DNA from: Xanthostigma xanthostigma
Lineage: Eukaryota > Arthropoda > Insecta > Raphidioptera > Raphidiidae
NCBI GenBank assembly: GCA_963575645.1
Contig: OY754464.1
Coordinates: 44,568,192-44,632,191 of the forward strand
Length of the DNA: 64,000 nucleotides
Reading direction: 5' to 3'
This document shows, piece by piece, positions 55,386-64,000 of this stretch. A model generated the notes under the pieces. That model worked only from the letters and a program-made list of their open reading frames with translations, did no database searches and had not been told where the DNA came from. How positions within the stretch are numbered: position 1 is the stretch's first letter; each line of letters opens with the position of its first letter. The position numbers and the translations under genes are program-made.

Positions 55386-56611
55386 CTTATTAAATTTTCA
55401 TTGGATTGGAATTTCTTGACGATCTTATTTTTACCCTGCATGTAGAATGAAGAAGTCGTGTCACAACCACAAAACGTGTACAAAAATCCAATTATAGATT
55501 TTAAATTTGGAAACTTGAATGACTGCGATGTGTAGTAATCGCATTCAGAACCCCTATTTCTTTTACAAAACATAATATTTTCATTGTGCGGTGCTAATTG
55601 CGTTAATATAACGAGTAGATCGGTGTCTTGGCCAACAATTGTTACTGGACTATCTATCGATAATTCAATGGCTGTTTGAACGATCAAAACGTCAGCATCT
55701 TCGTCCGCGACTCGAGTCTGTACGGCCACTTTGTTTAGTTCAAAACACAGCACTTCAATTAACCTTTTTTTGTTTTTGTTATTGCTTAAAAATTTTTCTT
55801 GAGCGATTGCAATCGTCGTTCGCAAATTAAAAACGATTTCACGACCTACGTTTTTTAATTGTCGGCGACATCTTTCGAATGATTTTGTTGAATCGACATT
55901 ACTCTCGGGATATCCATCAAAAACGACATGGCACGTCCCTCCGTATACTTTCAAAATATAGTTTACGTAGGTTCGTAAAATATTTTGAACTGTATCAGGG
56001 TAATTCCACGTAACCCGATGTAACAGAAAACCACCATCTAACACGTTCGTAACATTGGTTCGTTCGGGGATTTCTTCCAAGCGCTGAAAATTATCTAGAA
56101 AAAGTGACTTCGGAGATTTGCGCATACCGTCTTCATCAAAGAGTGATAGTGGGTAGGGAGCTAGCTCGTATTTTAAATATTCTTTCATATCATCTTGAGA
56201 TTTAATATTTAATGATATTCTTTGGAAAATCAACAGAGGATTGACCGCAACTACATCGTCATTTATTTTTACTGAAGAATTAATTATTTTTAAAGGTAAA
56301 ACTTTATTTTTCTTTTGAAATTTTATAGATTCGAAACTTTTACCGATTACTTGTGTTTGCAAAGCCAAACCGATTTCACGAGCATTATAGCAATTTATAG
56401 TTGCATCGCCTACAACTCTAGAAACAATAGATATCACAAAATCAGTGATAGGGAATGGATCATGCGTCTCAAAGAAATCTAGTAATTTTTTTCTGTCTTC
56501 GAAATCCCGGAACAATCGAGAATTACTTGTGTCTACGTGCTGCTCAGACGTCGTGTAAAAAATGTGGCAAAAATTCTCAACCTCGTTGCATACCTCTATC
56601 AAAACTATCAT
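55382..56611 (-). pseudogene. Second Academ-like protein, complete XPG/FEN1-like nuclease ladder
   Basis: 409 codons. All five acidic motifs of an XPG/FEN1-type nuclease are present in one frame and in order: NVLDGGFLLHR, HVVFDGYPESN, VADEDADVLIV, TIVGQDTDLLVIL and FLYTFCGCDTTSSFYMQGK. These match D34, FDG (D86), E158/E160, D179/D181 and GSDY (D233) of human FEN1. They would hold two metal ions for cutting DNA. The nuclease core is thus intact at motif level here, unlike the copy at 35-38 kb. Frame breaks lie upstream and downstream. Confidence 0.75.
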
Positions 56612-57106
56612 CGATAAAATATATGCAACATACGACGACCACGAGTGAGACCCCCACTACTTTTCATTGCTCTCATGAGTGCCTGTTCGATGCACATATC
56701 CGACCAAATACCACACCAGAATTTATCGGATCGTCTGATTGTAAAGTAGCCTTCATTTGCGAATTTATCGAACTCAAATCGATCCATAATATTTTCCAAT
56801 TCTAGCATATCCTGTAGGTAAATTTGACTACATAGAAATTGTGGCCAGTTGCATAGAAAAAGGGAATCATTTGCCGTACACACTCTAAATGAAGTATCCA
56901 ATTACCAGTGCGCTCCGCTTCAATATATTTTTTAACCAATTCAAAATAAAGCACCCAAAGCTTGGATGTCGGTCCATTGTCTTTGAGTAGTGTCAACTGC
57001 CTCAAAAAATGGTCTTTTACCTCACGTAGTTTCTTTTCGTACTTTTTCATACTGGTATTTGAACCTTCTTGTACACAAGCTTCTGCCAATTCTTGAAGGT
57101 CGGTAT
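56608..57106 (-). pseudogene. Second Academ-like protein, middle part, cut by a copia insertion
   Basis: Two overlapping frames hold family blocks: PTSKLWVLYFELVKKYIEAE, RTGNWILHLECVRQMIPFFY, then YLQDMLELENIMDRFEFDKF and SDKFWCGIWSDMCIEQAL. They parallel RTGNWSDHLDCIEKM and SVRLTDKFFCGIPTDQAIE in the first element. Coding similarity runs straight into the LTR at 57107, so the copia fossil interrupts this gene; its N-terminal half should lie beyond 64000. Confidence 0.75.
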
Positions 57107-57491
57107 TGGAAAATGGGAATCAGGTTTCAATATTATGAATTAAATAACACTTTTATTCTTTAAATAATTATTCTTTTTATTTAAAAAGATGCACTAAGGA
57201 AGGCAGTGTTATCTGTATGAATATCCGTATAAGACTATATTCTATAATATACTTAAAAACCATATAAGGGATCTTTTCTATACTTATCTTATAACTATCG
57301 CATAAACATAAGTACTTGAAACCCTTATATTCTTGACAGAATATTTTCTCATCTGTATATTTGCTTTTATCACCTAAAGAAAAATAATCATTCATCACTT
57401 AATATCTATAGTAGATATACGAGTATATTTGTTTCAAAACTATTACTAAAATAGTAAAGATTAATTTTTGTATCCTTATAATATTCCAACA
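57107..57491 (-). repeat. 3' LTR of the minus-strand copia fossil
   Basis: 385 bp; on the minus strand it begins TGTTGGAATATTATAAGG and ends CATTTTCCA. Its outer end lies inside the coding sequence of the second Academ-like gene. Confidence 0.85.
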
Positions 57492-58027
57492 CGCCCCCTC
57501 AAAAATTAATCGGGTAGCTTGTATAAAATATATTTCAATACATATATTTAAATATAATTAACTCGAATACATTATATTTTATAATTTCTTATTATATTAA
57601 CTACTAACTTCTAACTACCTTCCTTCCTTGTGCTTTCTGGGGAATATTTACAATGGTCCAGCATTTGCTGCTATGGATTAGAGAAAACCCAGCAAAACCT
57701 AATCAGACCATATTGCTTAATTCATTTATATTACATTATATTGCAATTTATAATTCTTTAACAACCAATTATTCCAAGCCCATTCCAGCTCTCAGTTCTC
57801 GAAATTTGGCTGCCGGTAGTGGCTTTGTCAGTATATCTGCAAGTTGGTTACCTGTGGAAATATATTGCAATTTAATTACATTTTTCTCAATTTGTTCCCT
57901 GGAAAAATGGTATTTTATGTCGATATGCTTCGACCTTTTGTGACTGGTGGGATTATTTGCAATACTAATACAACCATTATTATCTTCAAAAATTAATACT
58001 GGTTTTGAAATAATTATGTGGATACTT

Positions 58028-58275
58028 TTATAAAGTCACTAGCTTTAACCACAATTCTTCTTTAACAGCCTCGAAAAGAGCCATGTATTCAGCTTCTGTT
58101 GATGAAGCTGCTACAGACAATTGTCTCTTTGTATTCCAACTTATTGTACATTGCTCAAATAGTTTAAATAAATAACCAGTTGTACTTTTTCTATCATTAT
58201 TGTCACTTCCACCCCAATCAGAATCTACATACCCAATTAATATATTTTCATAATCACCGCGTGTATATGTTAATT
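58028..58275 (-). other. RNase H region of the minus-strand copia fossil
   Basis: LIGYVDSDWGGSDNNDRKST, TTGYLFKLF and AASSTEAEYMALFEAVKE are the copia RNase H motifs (D, D and E of the active site are visible). It ends at the inserted repeat units. Fossil. Confidence 0.85.
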
Positions 58276-58987
58276 GCACATACCGCTAAACTAGCGGTAT
58301 GTGCTTTATTATCGCTTTGTGCGTCATAGCTGACTTTCGTTCATATAAGAAGTTATATTTAAGTTAATTTCACACGAAATCCATTCAAATTGAAGCTTTT
58401 TTAAAAGAGGAGATTCTAATCTATAAAATAGAACCATTTTTAAATCAATTTGAGTTCATAAATACTATTAAAATTGTAATTGAAAATCACAAACAGCAGT
58501 TGTCGGTTGGTCTGTACGTACGTACGTCACGACTCTACAGATCGCAATTTTGGTCGGATTGCCTTGGGTTATATTTTATTCACTTTGTTTACTATCAGAC
58601 CAGAACCCTATTTAAATTCACTAAAATGTGTTCAGTAGTTTAATTTTTATAAACAGTTTTATTTTTTATTATTTTTGACAGCTAATAGTTTAAAAACAAT
58701 ATAATAATTGCTGTGAAAATATAGTGTAATCCATAAAACAAGTGCTACACTTCTATACCGTGATAACACCACTACACGTATTAGGCAGCCGTGGCGTAAT
58801 GGTTATGCCGTTGGATCCCCAAGGGCAAGGTCCTGGGTTCGATTCCTTACGATATCATTGACTTTTTTCTTTTTTTTTCTTTTTATTTTGTTTTATTTTA
58901 TTCCACTTGATATTAATTATATATTATATTATGTATAGTTCTTAATTTTTTTTATTTTTGCAAACTTAAAAAAAAATATTTTTTCAA
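58272..58987 (+). repeat. tRNA-bearing CACATACCGC repeat, tandem unit 1
   Basis: Begins with a self-complementary hairpin GCACATACCGCT / AGCGGTATGTGC, contains a tRNA-like module at 58794-58850 and ends in T-rich and AT-rich tracts. The next unit starts 716 bp later. It is inserted in the RNase H part of the copia fossil. Confidence 0.85.
58794..58850 (+). tRNA. tRNA-like module of unit 1
   Basis: GGCAGCCGTGGCGTAATGGT (A box TGGCGTAATGG) to CCTGGGTTCGATTCCTTAC (B box GGTTCGATTCC). The anticodon arm cannot be folded with a seven-base loop. T runs follow within 15 bp. Probably a pol III promoter module, not a tRNA. Confidence 0.65.
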
Positions 58988-59754
58988 TTGCACATACCGC
59001 TAAACTAGCGGTATGTGCTTTATTATCGCTTTGTGCGTCAGAGCTGACTTTCGTTCATATAAGAAGTTATATCTAAGTTAATTTCACACGAAATCCATTC
59101 AAATTGAAGCTTTTTGAAAAGAGGAGATTCTAATCTATAAAATAGAACCATTTTTAAATCAATTTGAGTTCATAAATACTATTAAAATTGTAATTGAAAA
59201 TCACAAACAGCAGTTGTCGGTTGGTCTGTACGTATGTACGTACGTATGTACGTACGTATGTACGTACGTATGTACGTACGTATGTACGTACGTCACGACT
59301 CTACAGATCGCAATTTTGGTCGGATTGCCTTGGGTTATATTTTATTCACTTTGTTTACTATCAGACCAGAACCCTATTTAAATTCACTAAAATGTGTTCA
59401 GTAGTTTAATTTTTATAAACAGTTTTATTTTATTATTTTTGACAGCTAATAGTTTAAAAACAATATAATAAATTGCTGTGCAAATATAGAGTAATCCATA
59501 AAACAAGTGCTACACTTGTATACCGTGATAACACCACTATACGTATTAGGCAGCCGTGGCGCAATGGTTATGCCGTTGGATCCCCAAGGGCAAGGTCCTG
59601 GGTTCGAATCCTTACGATATCATTGATCTTTTTCTTTTTTTTTTCTTTTTATTTTGTTTTATTTTATTCCACTTGATATTAATTATATATTATATTATGT
59701 ATAGTTCTTAATTTTTTTTATTTTTGCAAACTTAAAAAAAAATATTTTTTCAAT
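58988..59754 (+). repeat. tRNA-bearing CACATACCGC repeat, tandem unit 2
   Basis: Nearly identical to unit 1 apart from a GTACGTAT microsatellite expanded at about 59229-59293, which accounts for most of its extra length. The tRNA-like module lies at 59549-59615. Confidence 0.85.
59549..59615 (+). tRNA. tRNA-like module of unit 2
   Basis: As in unit 1 but with GCGCAATGG in the A box and an exact GGTTCGAATCC B box. The sequence closest to a pol III promoter consensus of the three copies. Confidence 0.65.
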
Positions 59755-60003
59755 TTTTAATTATTTATTTCTTTAAATTTTTAAATCTTGTTAAATTTAT
59801 TAAAAATATTTTTTAATTGTTATTTTTTTATCATACAGTGGAAAACTTGCGGGATGTGCACTTTTGGTTTTGCCAACTATTTTTAATTATTTATTTCTTT
59901 AAATTTTTAAATCTTTTTAAATTTATTAAAAATATTTTTTAATTGTTATTTTTTTATCATACAGTGGAAAACTTGCGGGATGTGCACTTTTGGTTTTGCC
60001 AAC
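59755..60003. repeat. Tandem duplication of about 125 bp
   Basis: AATTATTTATTTCTTTAAAT ... CAGTGGAAAACTTGCGGGAT ... TTTTGCCAACTATTT occurs twice in a row, with only a few differences. It is part of the DNA inserted in the copia fossil, whose own sequence resumes near 60005. Confidence 0.85.
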
Positions 60004-60004
60004 T

Positions 60005-60930
60005 ATTTCAAATTTATTGAGCCTTTTAAATATCTTAACACACGTTTAAGACAAACCCACAGTTCTTTATTATTTTTATTCATATATCTACTCAATATGT
60101 TTACTGTTGTACTTAAATCGGGCCGTGTACATATCATTACGTACATTAAACATCCAATAACGTTTCTACATGGTGCATCGTATTTTTCATCTGAGTTTTA
60201 TTATAATCTAATCTATTTTCAAGTGGTGTACTCACGGGGTTGCAATCAGTCATTCTAAATTTATTTAAAATTGTTTTAATGTAAGCGCTTTGGTCTAGAG
60301 TTATTTTATTATCATATCTCGTGATTTTTATCCCGAGAAAAAGTCTAATTTCTTTCAAATCTACCATTGAAAATTTATTCATCAAATAATGTTTGAAACT
60401 ATTCATTGTTTCAATATTAGCCGTTGTAATGACAAGATCGTCAACATAGAGCACAACATAAATATTTTTACTTACATCACCTTTATCTAAAATATAAATG
60501 CATCTATCTACAGCTGAATTTTGAAATCCTTTTTCTTTGAGAGTTAGCTCAAATATCTCAAACCAGCACCTTGCTGCTTGTTTCAGACCGTACAAAGCTT
60601 TATTTAATTTACATACTTGATTATTTTTGCTAGAAACTCCCTCAGGTACTTTCATATATATTTCTTCTTTTAACACCCCATTAAGGAAAGCTGTTTTAAC
60701 ATCCATATGGTGAATCAGTAAATTAAACTGATTTGCAAACGCTATAATAAAACGAAGACTAGCAATTCTCGCAATGGGTGCGAAAGTTTCATCATAATCT
60801 ACAAGATACTCTTGACTAAAACCTTTAGCAACAAGTCGAGCTTTATATTTTAATGGATTTCCGTGTTCATCATTTTTGATAGAAAATACCCATTTACAAT
60901 CGACAATATTTCTATTCTTTGGTTTTTCTA
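60005..60930 (-). other. Reverse transcriptase region of the minus-strand copia fossil
   Basis: Minus strand: MDVKTAFLNGVLKEEIYMKV, GLKQAARCWFEIFE and the active site YVVLYVDDLVIT (about 60440-60475), then LFLGIKITRYDNKITLDQ. Earlier RT blocks (FDETFAPIARI-like and WVFSIKNDEHGNPL-like) lie at 60740-60900. Fossil; described by parts only. Confidence 0.85.
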
Positions 60931-61339
60931 GTTTTATTCGTTAACAACGAATTTATTTCTTCTTTAATAGCTTGTTCCCAAAGATTTTTATCATTCCTAC
61001 TTTTAATTTCGTCAAATGAAGTAGGTATTTTACATATTAATGACTGAGCACACATAAAATAATCATTCGATATATTTTGTTCGTTATAAGAAATAGGTGG
61101 ACGACTTTTAACCCTTTCACTCCATCTAAGTTCAGAAAATTCATGTTATTTGAATTTATTTATTTGCGATACAGATTCGTTATCATTTTTTATCTAATTT
61201 ATCTACACATTTATAATTCATTTCATTAGCTTGAGTAGAGTTTTCATAATATATTCTAGGTCCTATTATATCTGATTTTCTATTTGTATTACTACTATCA
61301 AATTTTTCATTTTTTTTTTACTATATCTGATTTCCTATG

Positions 61340-61990
61340 TGTATCATCAGTATCAGATTTTTCATTTAATATAGGTCCTACTATATCTGATTCCTTACGT
61401 GCATTATCACTATCAGATTTATCACCTTTATTATAGAGTTTTCATTTATTCTAGGCCCAGCCGTACCTGATTTCTTACGTGTATTATCACTATCAGGTTT
61501 TTCGGCTTTTAGGTATATCTGATTTCTTACGTGTATTACCACTATCAGATTTGTCGTCATTTATATCTGATTTCTTACGTGTATTACCACTATCAGATTT
61601 CTCATCTTTACCACTAGGATTTTCACAATTAATCCTATTCGACTCAATAATATCTGATTTCTTATGTGAGTTATCACTATCAGATTTCTTGGCGTTACCA
61701 CTAGGATTTTCACAATTAATCCTATTCGACTCAATAATATCTGATTTCTTATGTGAATTATCACTATCAGATTTGTCGTCATAACCACTAGGATTTTCAC
61801 AATTAATCCTATTCGACTTTAGCCTAGACTTCAGAAAACCTATCTCATCAGCAATGAATAGAGTTTTCATATATTCTAGGTCCTGCCCTACCTGATTTCT
61901 TACGTGCTTTATCACTATCAGGTTTGTCGTCATTACCACTAGGATTTAAACAACTAATCCTATTCGACTCTGGCCTAGACTTTAGAAAAC
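61340..61990 (-). repeat. Repeat-rich linker between integrase and reverse transcriptase of the copia fossil
   Basis: The motif KSDSDNSHKKSDI / KSDSGNTRKKSDI recurs at least six times, partly as an 87-bp unit with ESNRINCENPSG. On the nucleotide level ATATCTGATTTCTTA..TG and ACTATCAGATTT alternate. Copia linkers are hydrophilic and variable, but a repeat of this regularity stands out. Confidence 0.8.
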
Positions 61991-62038
61991 CTATCTCATC
62001 TACAATTACATCTCTAGCAACAACAAATTTATTATTCT

Positions 62039-62860
62039 CTACATCCCATAATTTATAACCATTCGGTTCATATCCGACCAGTATTCCTTTCCATGATTTT
62101 TCATGAAATTTTTTTTACTGGTTTTACTATGTACATAAACAGTTGAACCGAAAACTTTCAAATATTTTATTTGCGGCTTTTTATTATGCCACAATTCGTA
62201 TGGTGTTTTATTTGTTTTTAAGGCTTTAGTTGGAGTTTTATTAATTAAGTACGTAGCAGTGAGAACTGCTTGACCCCAGAACATCTTTTCTAAATGAGCA
62301 CCAACTAGCATTGTTCGAGCCTTTTCTGTTACTGTTCTAACCATTCTCTCTGACACCCCATTTAATTGAGGAGTTCGCGGAACTGTTAAATGATAACTAA
62401 TACCTTTCTGTACGCAATCATTTTTCATTTCATTAGATAAATACTCTCGCCCGTTGTCACAATATAAATTAACTACTTTCAAATTAAAATGAGCCTCACT
62501 TTTTGCTACATAATCTTTAAAAACTGAAAATACATCAGCCTTATAAGTAGTTAAATATGTGACACAGTAATGAGTATATTCATCAACAAATAACACAAAA
62601 TAATTTTTATTATCTATTGTAGAAGGAGTGATTGGACCTGCAAAATCAGAATGTACTATGTGGTCGTCTTATGTAACTTTTACCCTTATTTCTTTCAAAT
62701 GGTAACCGTGTTTGTTTACCGTTTATACAGGCCTCACATAAATTATTAGTCGGTGTAATATGATCTAACTGTCCTATGTCATCTGTCAGTTGTTTGTTCT
62801 TTAACTCGACAAATTTATCTTTTCCTATATGGCCTAAACGTTGATGCCACAATTCATAAT
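62039..62860 (-). other. Integrase region of the minus-strand copia fossil
   Basis: WHQRLGHIGKDKFVELKNKQ with CEACINGKQ (about 62730-62850) is the HHCC zinc domain; LFVDEYTHYCVTYLTTYKAD, LYCDNGREYLSNEM and PRTPQLNGVSERMVRTVTEK are the DDE core (about 62280-62590), followed by LKVFGSTVYVH. Fossil. Confidence 0.9.
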
Positions 62861-63199
62861 TAACTTTTGTGGTACTAAATGCTTGAACAACAGATTTTTC
62901 TATGCTTGCATTTATTATAAAATCAACTGTAATAAAATTGTTTGACGGCTTACCTTACATCAGAAGTTTGTTACCTTTTTTCTAATTTGAATACCTTGTG
63001 GATTGAAAATCACTATCATTCCAGCCTGTTGGATTCTTGAAATTGATAATATTTCATACGGAACTTCCGGACAATAATAAGTATCCTCCAATGTTCCTGT
63101 GAAGCCCATTTTGCTTGTAACATGCAGTGTACCCTTATTTGTCGCCGTAATAATTGTGCTATTCTTCTCTACTAATATTTTTGTTTGTAAATCTGAAAA

Positions 63200-63900
63200 A
63201 TTGTTAGTTAAATCTTCTCTGTTAATAGTATGAGCGGATGATCCAGAATATCATTGATTTTTGATTGCTCTGCTGGTTGTATTGTTTGAGCATTTCTTTT
63301 CTTCTGATTTTTATTTTTATATTGAAGTGTTCTTTTGTAATAATTACACTTATTTTTATGTGTCCCAATCTACCACATTGATGACACTTAATTATAAATG
63401 ATTGATTTTTGGATATATCTACTATTTTCTAATCAATATAAAATAAATTATTCTAAATTTCTATTTCACTTAAATCACTTATATTTGACTAACTTAATTT
63501 CACTTTAATTTGTTTTATTTACACAAAACACAATAAATAGAAATTTTAATATTATACAAAACTCAAATAATAGCACGTTACACAAAACACAATACTATAC
63601 ATTTTAATATTATTCAAAACTCATATAATTGCACTGTTGGATTTTTAATTTATTATACAAAACTTAACACCACGACTATCCTGGATGTTTAACAAAACTT
63701 AACTGCACGATTACTGGATTTTAATTTATTATACAAAACTTAAATAATAACACGAGTATCCAGAATTTTTAATTTATTATACAAAACTTAAATTATAATA
63801 ATAATAGCACGAATACTGGATTTTAATTTATTATTAATAATAGCACGAATGCCCTGAGCGTTCAACAAAACTTAAAGCACGAGTGTCCTGGGCCCCTAAC
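63200..63900 (-). other. gag-side region and leader of the minus-strand copia fossil
   Basis: A CCHC-like zinc knuckle is suggested near 63345-63395. From 63420 to 63900 the DNA is made of repeated phrases (TTTAATTTATTATACAAAAC and TTAAATAATA..CACGA), about seven diverged 45-70-bp units, and most of gag is missing. The primer site lies at about 63885-63900. Confidence 0.55.
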
Positions 63901-63904
63901 CTAT

Positions 63905-64000
63905 TGGAAAATGGGAATCAGGTTTCAATATTATGAATTAAATAACACTTTTATTCTTCAAATAATTATTCTTTTTATTTAAAAAGATGCACTAAGGAAG
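63905..64000 (-). repeat. Start of the second LTR of the copia fossil (cut by the window edge)
   Basis: The 96 bases match 57107-57202 with about one difference (TTCTTC against TTCTTT). Confidence 0.95.

Larger units (their letters stand above)
57107..64000 (-). mobile_element. Ty1/copia fossil, minus strand, running off the right edge
   Basis: An LTR at 57107-57491 and the start of its partner at 63905 bound a copia element in reverse orientation. The 96 visible bases of the partner differ at about one position, so the insertion is young. A polypurine tract (GAGGGGGCG on the minus strand) adjoins the left LTR. Next to the right LTR, GGTTAGGGGCCCAGG resembles the anticodon-loop region of initiator tRNA-Met, the half-tRNA primer site known from Drosophila copia. 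Parts in order from right to left: gag (63.2-63.5), integrase (62.0-62.9), linker (61.0-62.0), RT (60.1-60.9) and RNase H (58.0-58.3 kb). It is broken, with perhaps five to ten breaks plus a 1.7-kb insertion. Confidence 0.9.

Overview
This window looks like a repeat-dense, AT-rich stretch of an arthropod genome, most likely an insect. The evidence is the company of elements: an insect-type DD41D mariner, DUF4817-type mariners, hAT, PIF/Harbinger, Helitrons, Ty1/copia with initiator tRNA-Met primer sites, Ty3/gypsy scraps, a LINE with a coiled-coil ORF1 and several tRNA-derived repeats. I found no convincing host protein-coding gene and no intact functional RNA gene. The exact order of insect cannot be read from the sequence; a hemipteran would fit but that is a guess.

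Layout. 0-5.6 kb: a mariner-type element with 547-bp inverted repeats, a Helitron-like repeat carrying a tRNA-Lys-like module, a short 3' scrap of an XPG-nuclease transposon protein, and a 775-bp inverted-repeat element. 5.7-13.5 kb: a mariner remnant, a solo LTR, a SINE with perfect target-site duplications, an internally deleted hAT element with perfect 8-bp duplications, and LINE 3' ends in inverted order. 13.5-22 kb: a Helitron with a complete tRNA-Lys-like body, a Ty3/gypsy 3' end, a LINE ORF1, a tRNA-Glu-like body and a small inverted-repeat element with a tRNA-like centre. 22.3-26.7 kb: a PIF/Harbinger MITE with a 3.66-kb hAT transposon inserted at its last bases. 26.8-31.1 kb: a Ty1/copia fossil with both LTRs.

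31.5-39.9 kb holds the most remarkable element: an 8.4-kb transposon with ~0.84-1.1-kb inverted repeats, a 3-bp target duplication and a protein with N-terminal Cys/His zinc sites, a large central region, a FEN1/XPG-like nuclease acidic ladder and a C-terminal tesmin-like CXC motif. This fits the Academ superfamily. A second, diverged member lies on the minus strand at 55.0-57.1 kb, interrupted by a Ty1/copia fossil that runs off the right edge, and a third tail fragment lies at 4.25-4.6 kb.

40-53 kb contains Helitron ends, an Ulp1/PHD protein fragment, a Ty3/gypsy RT fragment, a 1.03-kb foldback element, a 41-bp minisatellite, solo LTRs and a mariner-type MITE. 53.2-60 kb contains three copies of a tRNA-bearing ~0.72-kb repeat, one folded into a near-perfect 650-bp palindrome and two in tandem inside the copia fossil. 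The genes here do not form a pathway; what the window records is layered transposition and inverted duplication.
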